From NCBI GenBank assembly GCA_964394665.1, contig CAYMYN010000001.1, positions 310,001 through 374,000 of the forward strand: a stretch of DNA of 64,000 nt, in the 5' to 3' direction. This document shows positions 55,567 to 63,918 of this stretch, one piece after another. Position 1 is the first letter of the stretch, and every line of letters begins with the position of its first letter. Origin of the DNA: CAYMYN01 sp964394665. GTDB taxonomy: Bacteria > Planctomycetota > UBA1135 > GCA-002686595. The notes beneath the pieces were generated by a model. That model did no database searches. It had not been told where the DNA came from and was given only the letters and a program-made list of their open reading frames with translations. A program made the translations under genes and the position numbers.

Positions 55567-58500
55567 ATGCTCCAGCTCCCGTTCCTCGGCGCGGCCGCCT
55601 GCTTCCTGGCCGCGATCCTGCCCCGACACGACTCCCAGGAACCCGTGGCCCCGGACGATGCCTTCGTGCCGCGCGTCGCGCCCGCCTCGGACGAGGGCCG
55701 CGCGGCCCTGGCCGGATTCCGCTTGGCTCCCGGCCTCGAGGCGCACCTGTGGGCCGCCGAGCCGCTGCTCGCGAACCCCGTCTGCTTCCACGTGAACGAC
55801 CAGGGGGTCGTGTACGTGGCCGAGAGTTTTCGCCTGCACGAGGGCGTGACCGACCTGCGCAACCACCTCGATTGGCTCGACGACGACCACGCGGCCAAGA
55901 GCGTCGAGGAACGCGTGGCGTTCTTCCGCAAGCACACCGGCGCGGACTTCGAGCGCCGCTTCGCGCGCGCCGAGGAACGGGTGCGGCGTCTGGTCGACAC
56001 CGACGGCGACGGGGTCGCCGACCTCGCGACGGTCTTCGCCGGCGGCTTCGCCGATCCGGCTGACGGGATCGGCGCGGGATTGCTCGAGCACGAAGGCTGG
56101 CTCTACTACACCTGCATCCCCAACCTGTGGCGCCTGCGCGACACGGACGGCGATGGCGTGGCGGACGAGCGCCAGGTGCTCTCGAGCGGCTACGGCGTCA
56201 AGATCGCCCTGCTCGGCCACGACCTGCACGGGCTCGCGATCGGGCCCCTGGGGAAGCTCTACTTCTCCTGCGGCGACCGCGGCTTCCGCGTCGAGACGCC
56301 CACGGGCGTGATCGAGCACCACCACACCGGCGCGGTGCTGCGCTGCGACCCCGACGGCTCGAACCTCGAGGTGTTCGCCACCGGCCTGCGCAATCCGCAG
56401 GAGCTCGCCTTCGACGACCACGGCAATCTCTTCACGGGCGACAACAACTCCGACGGAGGCGATCGCGCGCGTTGGGTGTACGTGATCGAGGGCGGGGACA
56501 GCGGCTGGCGCTACAGCTATCAGTTCAACGACCACGCCGGCCTGCGCGGCCCCTGGAACGCCGAGCGCCTGTGGGTGCCCTGGTTCGAAGGCCAGGCGGC
56601 CTACCTGCTGCCGCCCCTCGCCAACCTCGGCGACGGGCCTTCGGGGTTGGCCTTCGACCCGGGCACCGGCCTGGCGCCCGAATGGCGCGGTCACTTCTTC
56701 CTTTGCGATTTCCGCGGCAATCCCGCCTACAGCGGCATCCACGCCTTCCGCGTCGAGCCCAGGGGCGCGTCGTTCACCCTGGGCGAGGTGCGCCGCCCCG
56801 TGTGGGGCACGCTCGTCACCGACTGCCAGTTCGGTCCCGACGGCGCGTTGTGGTGGACCGACTGGGTCGAGGGCTGGAACCAGACCGGCAAGGGGCGCGT
56901 GTATCGCGCCCTCGCGACCGAGATCGACGCCGAGGAGCGCGCGCGGATCGCCGACGTGCAGGATCAACTGCGGCGCGGCTTCGAAGGGCGCGAGCCCGGC
57001 GAGCTGCGCGCGCTCCTCGCCCACGCCGACCGGCGCGTGCGCCAGGGAGCGCAGTTCGCCCTGGCGCGCACTGTCGCCGGCGGGCTGTTTCCCTTGCGCC
57101 AAGCGGCCTTCGAAGGCGCAGGCCTGCTCGAGCGGCTGCACGGCATCTGGGGCCTGGGCATGCTCGCGCGCCTCGACGCGGCGGCGCTGGAGGGCTTCGA
57201 GCGCCTCTTGGGCGATCCGATCGTCGAGGTGCGCGCCCAGGCCGCGCGCACCCTGGGCGAGACCGGGCGCGAGCGGCGCTGGAGCGCGAAGCTGCATCCG
57301 CTGCTCGAGGACTCCGAGCCGCGCGTGCGGCACCTGGCGGCGAGCGCCCTGGCGCGCATCGCCGACCCGATCTCGACCGGACCGCTGATCGCGTTGCTGC
57401 GGCGCACCGAGCTGGCCGAGCGCGAGCTGTTCCACGGCACGGTGCTGGGCCTGTCGGCCTGCGCCAGCCGATCCGAGCTGGCCGCCCTGGCGAGCGATCC
57501 ATCGCCGCGCGTGCGCCTGGGAGCCGTGGTCGCCCTGCGCCGCAAGCAGGCGCCCGAGCTGGCCGCGTTCCTCGCCGACAAGGACTTCCTGGTGGTCGTC
57601 GAGGCGGCGCGCGCGATCCACGACCTGCCCGTGAAGGAGGCCTACCCGGCGCTGGCGGCGCTCGACGCGCGCGAGGACCTCGGCGACTGGGCCCTCGGCC
57701 GGCGCGTGATCAACGCGCGCTTCGTGCTGGGACGGGAGGAGGACGCGCGGGCCCTGCTGGCCCTCGCCGCGCGCGAGGGTCTGGCGCTGGAGCGGCGCGT
57801 CGAGGCCCTCGAGCGCCTGGCCCAGTGGCACGACCCGGAGGATCGCGACCGCGTGATGGGCGACTGGCGCCCGATCGGGCCGCGGGACGCCGCGTTCCTC
57901 GGGCCGATCGTGGCCGAGCGGCTCGAGGGCGGCGCGACCGAGTCCTGGCCCGACGAGCTGAAGGCGGCCTTCGTGCCGCTGCTCGTGCAGCACCGGCTCG
58001 CGGCGGGGCCGTGGCTGGCGCAACGCTGCGCGGACCGCTCGGCCTCGAGCAGCCTACGCCGCGCCGCGCTGCGGGCCCTGGTCGCCCTCGACGCGCCCGA
58101 GTGGCGCGCGAGCCTGGAGGCCGCGCTCTCCGACCCCGATGCGCGGCTGCGCGCGACGGCCCTCGAAGCCTTCGAGGCCGGGCAAGGCGGCGCGGCGCTG
58201 CTCGAGCTCGTCGAGCGCGTGTTGACCCAGGGCGGGCTGCACGAGCGGCGCGCGGCCTACGCACGGCTGGCGGGGCTGGCGCACGAGCCGCGCGCGCTCG
58301 AGTTGCTCGCCCACGAAGCTCGGCGCCTGGATGCCGGCCTCGTGGCGGACGAGCTGGCGCTCGACCTTGTCCTGGCGATCGAGCGCAGCGGCTCGCCCGT
58401 GCTCGCGCTCCTGCTCGAGGAACGCACGCGCCGCCGACGCGCGGCGGATCCCGAGCTCGCGCCCTGGCTCGACGCCCTGCACGGCGGGGACGCCGCGCGC

Positions 58501-58908
58501 GGGCGGACGGTCTTCGAGCGCGCCGACCTGTCGTGCCTGCGTTGCCACGCCACGGACGCGCAGGCGGAAACGCTTGGCGTCGGCCCGAACCTGGCCGACG
58601 TCGGCGCGCGGCTCACGCGCCTCGCGTTGCTCGAGTCGATCGTCGCGCCCAATCGGCACGTGAGCCCGGGTTATGAGTCGACGACCTTCCTGCTCGACGA
58701 CGACCGGGTCCTCGTCGGCCGCGTGTTGGCCGAGGACGGCGAGCGCGTGCTCGTGGTCGACGCCGAGGGCGTGGAGACGGAGCTCCCGCTCGCCGCCATC
58801 CAGGCCCGCCGCACCGGACTCTCGGCCATGCCCGAGGGCCAGGGCGAGCTCCTCACGCGCGAGGACCTGCGCGATCTGCTCGAGTACCTGGCGCGCCTCG
58901 CGCCCTGA
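55567..58908 (+). CDS. PVC-type cytochrome c protein with dehydrogenase propeller
   Basis: A 1113-residue exported protein (hydrophobic N-terminus MLQLPFLGAAACFLAAIL). A PVC-type propeller (about 45-450; LVDTDGDGVADLATVFAGGF, LHGLAIGPLGKLYFSCGDRG, GLRNPQELAFDDHGNLFTGDNNSDGGDRARW in outline, LGDGPSGLAFDPGTGLA) is followed by HEAT repeats (about 480-940). The C-terminal heme domain starts with GRTVFERADLSCLRCH (Cys990) and ends with the Pirellula-type GVGPNLADVG, SPGYESTTFLLDDDRVLVG and MPEGQGELL. It resembles TIGR02604 plus TIGR02603. It lies between two Tat-exported isomerases (gaps 28 and 14 bases), so it likely oxidises the sugar they act on. Its codon use is strongly host-like. Confidence 0.92.
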   Translation: MLQLPFLGAAACFLAAILPRHDSQEPVAPDDAFVPRVAPASDEGRAALAGFRLAPGLEAHLWAAEPLLANPVCFHVNDQGVVYVAESFRLHEGVTDLRNHLDWLDDDHAAKSVEERVAFFRKHTGADFERRFARAEERVRRLVDTDGDGVADLATVFAGGFADPADGIGAGLLEHEGWLYYTCIPNLWRLRDTDGDGVADERQVLSSGYGVKIALLGHDLHGLAIGPLGKLYFSCGDRGFRVETPTGVIEHHHTGAVLRCDPDGSNLEVFATGLRNPQELAFDDHGNLFTGDNNSDGGDRARWVYVIEGGDSGWRYSYQFNDHAGLRGPWNAERLWVPWFEGQAAYLLPPLANLGDGPSGLAFDPGTGLAPEWRGHFFLCDFRGNPAYSGIHAFRVEPRGASFTLGEVRRPVWGTLVTDCQFGPDGALWWTDWVEGWNQTGKGRVYRALATEIDAEERARIADVQDQLRRGFEGREPGELRALLAHADRRVRQGAQFALARTVAGGLFPLRQAAFEGAGLLERLHGIWGLGMLARLDAAALEGFERLLGDPIVEVRAQAARTLGETGRERRWSAKLHPLLEDSEPRVRHLAASALARIADPISTGPLIALLRRTELAERELFHGTVLGLSACASRSELAALASDPSPRVRLGAVVALRRKQAPELAAFLADKDFLVVVEAARAIHDLPVKEAYPALAALDAREDLGDWALGRRVINARFVLGREEDARALLALAAREGLALERRVEALERLAQWHDPEDRDRVMGDWRPIGPRDAAFLGPIVAERLEGGATESWPDELKAAFVPLLVQHRLAAGPWLAQRCADRSASSSLRRAALRALVALDAPEWRASLEAALSDPDARLRATALEAFEAGQGGAALLELVERVLTQGGLHERRAAYARLAGLAHEPRALELLAHEARRLDAGLVADELALDLVLAIERSGSPVLALLLEERTRRRRAADPELAPWLDALHGGDAARGRTVFERADLSCLRCHATDAQAETLGVGPNLADVGARLTRLALLESIVAPNRHVSPGYESTTFLLDDDRVLVGRVLAEDGERVLVVDAEGVETELPLAAIQARRTGLSAMPEGQGELLTREDLRDLLEYLARLAP

Positions 58909-58922
58909 CCCCAGCCCCCAAC

Positions 58923-59831
58923 ATGCAGCCCATCCACCGACGCTCCTTCCTCCGAAGCGGCCTCGCCCTGGCGGGAGCCGCCGGCCTCGTCCCCGCGGCC
59001 CGCGCGCAGGGGACGGACGAGCCCTCCGCGGACGACTTGGCCGCGATCGGCCGCACCCCCCACACGCGCTTCGCGGTCAACGTCGAGATGTGGTGGCAGT
59101 CGCTGCCCTTCCTCGAGCGCATCCGCCGCACGGCCGAGCATGGTTTCCCCGCGATCGAATTCTGGCCCTGGCGCGGCAAGGACCTCGACGCGATCGGCGC
59201 GCTGTGCCAGGAGCTCTCCCTCGAGGTGGCCCAGTTCACCGCCTGGGGTTTTCGCCCCGAGCTCAACGACCCCAAGCACCACGACCACTTCGAGCGCGAG
59301 GTGCGCGAGGCCTGCGGCGTCGCGCGGCGCCTGGGCGCCAGGAAGATGACCGTGGTCGCGGGCGACGACCGCGCGGGGGTGAGCAAGCAGGAGATGCTCG
59401 ACCACGTCACCACGGCCTTGAAGCGCGTGGCGCCGATCGCCGAGGACCAGGACGTGATGCTGATCCTCGAGCCCATGAACGGCCGCGTCGACCATCCGAA
59501 CCACTGCCTCTATGGCAGCGAGGACGCCCTGCGCATCTGCCGCGCGGTGGACTCGACGCACGTCAAGATCAACTGGGACCTCTACCACATGCAGATCAGC
59601 GAGGGCGATCTGTGCGGTCGGCTGCGGGAGGGCTTCGACCAGGTCGGCTACGTGCAGCTCGCCGACCACCCCGGCCGCAACCAACCGGGCACGGGCGAGA
59701 TCCACTACCCGCGCGTGCTGAAGGAGCTCGCCGCCCTGGGCTACGACGGCTTCGTGGGCCTCGAGTGCTGGCCCAAGGGCGACGTCACCGAAGCCGCCCG
59801 CGCCGTCGCGCGCGCCGACCAGTGGACCTGA
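58923..59831 (+). CDS. Tat-exported hydroxypyruvate isomerase-like protein
   Basis: A 302-residue protein with twin-arginine signal IHRRSFLRSGLALAGAAGLVPAARA. The barrel matches the Hyi-type branch of PF01261: FAVNVEMWWQSLPFLERI, EHGFPAIEFWPWRGKDL, KMTVVAGDD, LILEPMNGRVDHPNHCL, VKINWDLYHMQISEGDL, YVQLADHPGRNQPGTGEIHY and GLECWPKGD. The Hyi metal ligands (Glu in LEPMN, Asp in NWDLYH, His in ADHPGR, Glu in GLEC) are in place. Hydroxypyruvate isomerase itself is cytoplasmic, so the exported form probably uses another ketose. It is the third gene of the operon. Confidence 0.9.
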   Translation: MQPIHRRSFLRSGLALAGAAGLVPAARAQGTDEPSADDLAAIGRTPHTRFAVNVEMWWQSLPFLERIRRTAEHGFPAIEFWPWRGKDLDAIGALCQELSLEVAQFTAWGFRPELNDPKHHDHFEREVREACGVARRLGARKMTVVAGDDRAGVSKQEMLDHVTTALKRVAPIAEDQDVMLILEPMNGRVDHPNHCLYGSEDALRICRAVDSTHVKINWDLYHMQISEGDLCGRLREGFDQVGYVQLADHPGRNQPGTGEIHYPRVLKELAALGYDGFVGLECWPKGDVTEAARAVARADQWT

Positions 59832-59848
59832 GCCCACCCGCCCCCGCC

Positions 59849-60319
59849 ATGGACACCACCGGCCCCTCGCTCCAGGAACGCTTCGCCCCCACCAACCGCT
59901 GCTTCGGCTGCGGCCCCGCCAACGAGCAGGGCCTGCGCATCCGCAGCTTCCCCGTCGGCGACGAGGTCGTCGCCACCTGGCGTCCCTCCAAGCACCACGA
60001 GGCCTTCGACGGCATCCTCAACGGCGGCATCTGCGGCACCCTGCTCGACTGCCACTCCAACTGGACCGCCGCCTGGCACCTGATGAACCGCGCCGGCGCC
60101 CCAACGCCCCCCTGCACCGTCACCGCCGACTTCCACGTCAAGCTGCGCCGCCCCACCCCCACCGACCGCCCCCTCACCCTCCGCGCCCGCGTCCTCGACT
60201 CCACCGCCGACCGCGCCACCATCGAAGCCACCCTCGAAGCCGACGGCCAACCCACCGCCACCTGCCGCGGCACCTTCGTCGCCGTCCAACCCGGCCACCC
60301 CGCCTACCACCGCTGGTAA
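59849..60319 (+). CDS. PaaI-like hotdog thioesterase-family protein
   Basis: A 156-residue single-hotdog protein: RCFGCGPANEQGLRI (a CFGCG...NP-type motif), HHEAFDGILNGGICGTLLDCHSNWTAAWHL in outline, VTADFHVKLRRPTP and LRARVL. It fits the PaaI/YbaW-like acyl-CoA thioesterase group with an N-terminal cysteine-rich pair. The start ATG lies 17 bases after the isomerase stop, so it ends the sugar operon. Its connection to the sugar genes is not clear; it may be a passenger. The adjacent 3' side is where base composition changes. Confidence 0.87.
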   Translation: MDTTGPSLQERFAPTNRCFGCGPANEQGLRIRSFPVGDEVVATWRPSKHHEAFDGILNGGICGTLLDCHSNWTAAWHLMNRAGAPTPPCTVTADFHVKLRRPTPTDRPLTLRARVLDSTADRATIEATLEADGQPTATCRGTFVAVQPGHPAYHRW

Positions 60320-60510
60320 CCCGCCCCTCGATCGCCGAACCCCGACTGCACTCCGTGACCAAGGTCCAGGCGAGGGCCAAGCGCAGCCAGCTCCCAGGAA
60401 GTCGCTCTCTGCGGTCCGGTCGCACGCTCGGATCGGGCACGGTTGGCCAGTAGGGTCCGGGCCACGGACAGACCCTCGACGGGCCGTTCGGCATTCGTTA
60501 GCGTGCCTCC

Positions 60511-62031
60511 GTGACGCCCCCCTCCAGCCTTCTCGCCGACGCCGACACGACCCGCGAGCGCGCCAACGCGGCCCTCGACGAGGCCGCCCGAGCCTCTCTC
60601 GGCCAGTTCATGACCCCTGGGGTCGTGGCCTCGTTCATGGCGTCCATGTTCCGGGACCTTGGCCCCGAGGTACGGCTACTCGACGCGGGCGCGGGGGTCG
60701 GCTCGCTCACCGCCGCGCTCGTCCACGAGGCCCTTGGACGCACGCCGACGCCGCAGACGATTGAGGCCACTGCCTACGAGGTGGACCCGGTGATGCTCTC
60801 GGGTCTGCATGACGTGCTTGGCTCGTGCAAGGCCGCCGCGCGCCGCGCTCGGTCCCGCTTCGTCGGACGCGTCGTCGATCGGGACTTCATCGCGGATGGC
60901 GCATCGTTCGTGGACGTTGGCCTCTTCCGCAAAGGCGCGGTCCCGCGCTTCAACGCGGCGATCCTAAACCCGCCGTACCGGAAGATTGGCAGCCACTCTC
61001 GCGAACGGCTCCTGCTCCGGGCGGCCGGGATCGAGACGAGCAACCTGTACACGGCCTTCGTGGGCCTCGCCCTTCGACTCCTGGAGCCCGGCGGACAGTT
61101 GGTCGCGATCACGCCCCGGAGCTTCTGCAACGGGCCGTACTTCCGACCCTTCCGGCGCCTGCTCCTCGACGAGGCCGCCTTGCTCCGCGTCCACGTGTTC
61201 GAGAGCCGCAACCGCGCGTTTCGGCACGATGCCGTGCTCCAAGAGAACATCATCTTCCACGTGCGGAAAGGAGCGCCGCACGGCAAGGTCGTGCTCTCAA
61301 TGAGCGCCGCGCCCGGCGAGCCGATCACGGAGCGATCGGTGGCGCACTCCGTCGTCGTCGATCCGAAGGACCCCAACGCCTTCATCCATCTCGCGACCTC
61401 GACCGAGGACTCCGACGTTGCCGAGCGGATGGCGTCGCTCCCCTGTGGGCTCGCCGACTTGGGCATCAACGTCTCAACCGGGCGCGTCGTTGACTTCCGG
61501 GCGCGCGACTTCTTGCGCGACGATCCCGGCTCGAACACCGTCCCGCTGATCTACCCGACGCACTTCAACTGCGGGTACGTCGCCTGGCCGAAAATCGGTG
61601 GGCGCAAGGCCAACGGGCTCGCGGACGAAGATGCGACTCAGGCGTTGATGGTACCCAACGCGACCTACGTCCTGACTAAGCGCTTCACCTCGAAGGAGGA
61701 GCGTCGGCGTGTCGTCGCCGTCGTCTGCGATCCGGCGCGACTCCCGGCGGACGTTACCCAACTCGGCATCGAGAACCATGTCAATTACTTCCACGCGAAC
61801 GGCTGCGGTTTGCCCAAGGTACTCGCTCGGGGGCTCGCCGCGTACCTGAACTGCTCGCTCGTCGATCGGTACTTCCGGCAGTTCAACGGCCACACGCAGG
61901 TCAACGCGACCGACCTGCGGAGCCTCCGCTACCCCGCTCTCGACGCGCTCAAGACGATGGGCAAGCGCATCGGCAAGTCGTTCCCCGACCAAGCCGGGCT
62001 CGACGCCATCGTGGACAAGGTGCTCGGCTAG
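60511..62031 (+). CDS. Type II adenine-specific DNA methyltransferase (Eco57I/PstI-like)
   Basis: A 506-residue N6-adenine methyltransferase. The N-terminal ALGQFMTP-like motif (here LGQFMTP at 30-36) marks motif X of the Eco57I type, SAM-binding motif I is LLDAGAGVGSLT (57-68) and catalytic motif IV is NPPY (153-156). About 300 residues of C-terminal target-recognition region follow. The partner is a BsuBI/PstI-like endonuclease, so the target is probably CTGCAG-like, but specificity is inferred from family only. The start is GTG 60511. The gene ends convergently with the endonuclease in the four-base overlap CTAG. CTGCAG occurs repeatedly in the host sequence, so an active enzyme must protect it if the endonuclease has that specificity. 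Confidence 0.92.
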   Translation: MTPPSSLLADADTTRERANAALDEAARASLGQFMTPGVVASFMASMFRDLGPEVRLLDAGAGVGSLTAALVHEALGRTPTPQTIEATAYEVDPVMLSGLHDVLGSCKAAARRARSRFVGRVVDRDFIADGASFVDVGLFRKGAVPRFNAAILNPPYRKIGSHSRERLLLRAAGIETSNLYTAFVGLALRLLEPGGQLVAITPRSFCNGPYFRPFRRLLLDEAALLRVHVFESRNRAFRHDAVLQENIIFHVRKGAPHGKVVLSMSAAPGEPITERSVAHSVVVDPKDPNAFIHLATSTEDSDVAERMASLPCGLADLGINVSTGRVVDFRARDFLRDDPGSNTVPLIYPTHFNCGYVAWPKIGGRKANGLADEDATQALMVPNATYVLTKRFTSKEERRRVVAVVCDPARLPADVTQLGIENHVNYFHANGCGLPKVLARGLAAYLNCSLVDRYFRQFNGHTQVNATDLRSLRYPALDALKTMGKRIGKSFPDQAGLDAIVDKVLG

Positions 62032-63035
62032 ACCTCGAACGACTCTGCGAGGAAGTGTTTAGCGGCGTCCTCGCGGATCCAGATGTAGGTGCCGGGCGCG
62101 ACGTTCTTGTGCTTGCCCTGCCGCTGGGCCGCGACCTTCCACGTCGGGTACGCGGTGGTGAATCCGCCGACGCCCTTACCATTGCGCTGGGCAAAGGCGC
62201 GGACCTGATCAACCTTGTGGTGATCTACCTCGCCGTCGCTCGTCACGGCCTCAATGACCCACAGCGCATCGGTCTCTCGGCTCCACAGGAGCACGTCGGG
62301 CATCGCGTCGCCGAGGGTGATCTCGATGCCTGAGCCGTAGAGCCGCTCCCGCTCGGGCTCGGAAACGCGGTCGCCGTCGGCGTCGTCCACGTACAACACC
62401 TCGTAGCCCGGAAGGAAGCGCGGCGCGTACACGTCGCAGCACGCGCGGATGAGGTCGGCGTGCGCCGTGTCCGTCGCCGCGCGCGTCGCCTCAGCCTGGG
62501 TCGCACGGAACCTGAGCCGCACGCGCTTCGCGTCCTCGCTGCTCCACGCCGCGAGCTTCGCTCTCCAGTCCGTCTCCGGCGCGCGCAGGATCTCGGCAAA
62601 GCCGGCATCGAGCCGGTACGCCGAGTTGCCCGACTTCGCCACCGGATGGCCGGGCACGAAAGCTCCGGCCTTGGAGTCAAGGTAGACCGCCTCGATGGCG
62701 CCAATCTCGCGCAGCGGCTTGATCCAGTAGTCGCGCCCCTCGCGGTCGAGCTTCGACTTGCCTCGCTGGAGGATTCCGACGTGGCACCCTACGTGGGCGA
62801 TCGACGCGCCCTCGGAGAACTTCACGCCCTCCGGCAACGCCGTGAACCACGAGCGACGCTCGTTGTCGAGAAGGGCGAACACGGCGTCCACGCGGTCCGT
62901 GCTCTCAAGGTCCAGCGCCCGGAGCACCTCGGCGATCCGGTCCTTGGTGACGCCCTGGAGTACGTCGGCGACCGGGGCCACGCCCCGGGCGATGGCCTCC
63001 TCGCGCATGGCCAGGATCTTGTCGGCGAGCTGCAT
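62028..63035 (-). CDS. BsuBI/PstI-type type II restriction endonuclease
   Basis: A 335-residue endonuclease of the BsuBI/PstI family (PF06616 and its N-terminal partner). The N-terminal helical domain is about 1-110, and the C-terminal nuclease core contains GDAMPDVLLWS (Asp247) and ALWVIEAVTSDGEV (Glu262), a PD...E-x-V version of the PD-(D/E)xK centre with EAVTSDG as the family signature, followed by GGFTTAYPTWKVA and APGTYIWIRED. ATG 63035 was chosen, matching the start of the helical domain. The last codons overlap the methyltransferase gene (both stops in CTAG), so antisense interference between the two is possible. Confidence 0.93.
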   Translation of the reverse strand: MQLADKILAMREEAIARGVAPVADVLQGVTKDRIAEVLRALDLESTDRVDAVFALLDNERRSWFTALPEGVKFSEGASIAHVGCHVGILQRGKSKLDREGRDYWIKPLREIGAIEAVYLDSKAGAFVPGHPVAKSGNSAYRLDAGFAEILRAPETDWRAKLAAWSSEDAKRVRLRFRATQAEATRAATDTAHADLIRACCDVYAPRFLPGYEVLYVDDADGDRVSEPERERLYGSGIEITLGDAMPDVLLWSRETDALWVIEAVTSDGEVDHHKVDQVRAFAQRNGKGVGGFTTAYPTWKVAAQRQGKHKNVAPGTYIWIREDAAKHFLAESFEV

Positions 63036-63087
63036 GGAGCAGCACACCCTATGCCCACGGCCGGGCGGGATCCAGCCCGGGCGCGCC

Positions 63088-63756
63088 CTATTGGGCCTCG
63101 CGTTCAGCCCGCATCCGCGCAACCTCCTCGGGGTTGTGCTTCGTCACCCCCCATCCGTGGAGGTACTTCATGAACACCCTGGTCGCCGCGAGGAAGGCAT
63201 CGACGGCCTCGACGTAGACTTCCTCGGGCAGGTTGCCATCGGCCGCGCTCACCTTGATCTCGACAGTCCGCGTCTCCCCATCGACGCCGTTGAAAGTACT
63301 GAACAGGTGCTTGCTCGACAGGTGGATGTAGCCAGAGGTCTCGCTGTACACCCGTGCGAGCCATTCGAGATCCTCTACCTTGGCCAAGCGCTCGACGAGG
63401 TAGGAGTCGCGCATTAGCTTTCCGTCGCGGTCCTTGAGCTTGTCTACCCGCGTCCCCTTGAGCACCTCGTGCGCGAACGCGTGCGGGTCTTCGGCAAGCC
63501 ACGCCGCGTAGAAGCGCAGCGCCGTATCGACCTGCAACCGAAGGAGCGATCCGGCGCAGATCATGTTCCGGTCCTCGATCATCCGTCGGAAGCCGGAGCA
63601 TAGCGCGAGCGTCCGGTTGCTCGCACCGTTCGCGAGGAGGTCCATCGAGTAGATCACCCCGCCGTACGCCTGCATGCACTTCATCGCCAGGTCGAGGAGG
63701 GAACCCTCCAGCTCCTTCAGCTCCTCCAGTCCTCGGGCAAGGAGGTCGTCGCTCAT
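63088..63756 (-). CDS. Hypothetical protein beside the restriction-modification pair
   Basis: A 222-residue, largely helical protein that I do not recognise. Notable segments are NRTLALCSGFRRMIEDRNMICAGSLLRLQVDTALRF and WLAEDPHAFAHEVLKG in outline, and SGYIHLSSKHLFSTF. Alternating helices with scattered His and Arg recall HEPN- or DUF5677-like helical bundles, but the canonical RxxxxH motif is not evident. It is on the same strand as the endonuclease gene, 52 bases upstream, so the two may be co-transcribed. It could be a control or accessory protein of the system, or an unrelated passenger. GTG/ATG ambiguity does not arise: ATG 63756 is the first start. Confidence 0.75.
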   Translation of the reverse strand: MSDDLLARGLEELKELEGSLLDLAMKCMQAYGGVIYSMDLLANGASNRTLALCSGFRRMIEDRNMICAGSLLRLQVDTALRFYAAWLAEDPHAFAHEVLKGTRVDKLKDRDGKLMRDSYLVERLAKVEDLEWLARVYSETSGYIHLSSKHLFSTFNGVDGETRTVEIKVSAADGNLPEEVYVEAVDAFLAATRVFMKYLHGWGVTKHNPEEVARMRAEREAQ

Positions 63757-63842
63757 GGCCCGCGAAAGTACGCGGCGCTGGAATCTCGATCCAGGACCCC
63801 TTGGCTAAAGCCCCCTCCGGCGGCCCGGTACCTTAGGGGCGA

Positions 63843-63918
63843 GCCCCCGTAGCTCAACGGATAGAGCGCCGCACTTCTAATGCGACGGTTGCAGGTTCGA
63901 TTCCTGCCGGGGGTACCA
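63843..63918 (+). tRNA. tRNA-Arg (anticodon TCT)
   Basis: A complete cloverleaf of 76 bases including the encoded CCA. The acceptor stem is GCCCCCG / CGGGGGT (first pair G-U), the D arm GCTC-AACGGATA-GAGC, the anticodon loop CTTCTAA with anticodon TCT, and the T arm GCAGG-TTCGATT-CCTGC; discriminator A and CCA follow. Pair 27-43 at the top of the anticodon stem is a C-A mismatch, the only oddity. It reads AGA codons, which are rare in this GC-rich genome. Confidence 0.96.

Larger units (their letters stand above)
60320..63842. other. Restriction-modification island beside tRNA-Arg
   Basis: This 3.5 kb segment between the hotdog gene and the tRNA holds a methyltransferase, a restriction endonuclease and a 222-residue unknown. 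The hexamer CTCGAG, counted by eye 13 times in the neighbouring cytochrome gene (55567-58908), does not occur once in this segment. Leu-Glu pairs here use CTG-GAG or CTT-GAG instead. No integrase or clear direct repeat of the tRNA end was found on the left side, so the mode of entry is unknown. Confidence 0.7.

Noticed and set aside
60320..60510. Direct repeat of the tRNA-Arg 3' end as an attachment site for the island
   Set aside because: I compared the tRNA end with the left border and found no repeat; no integrase is present.
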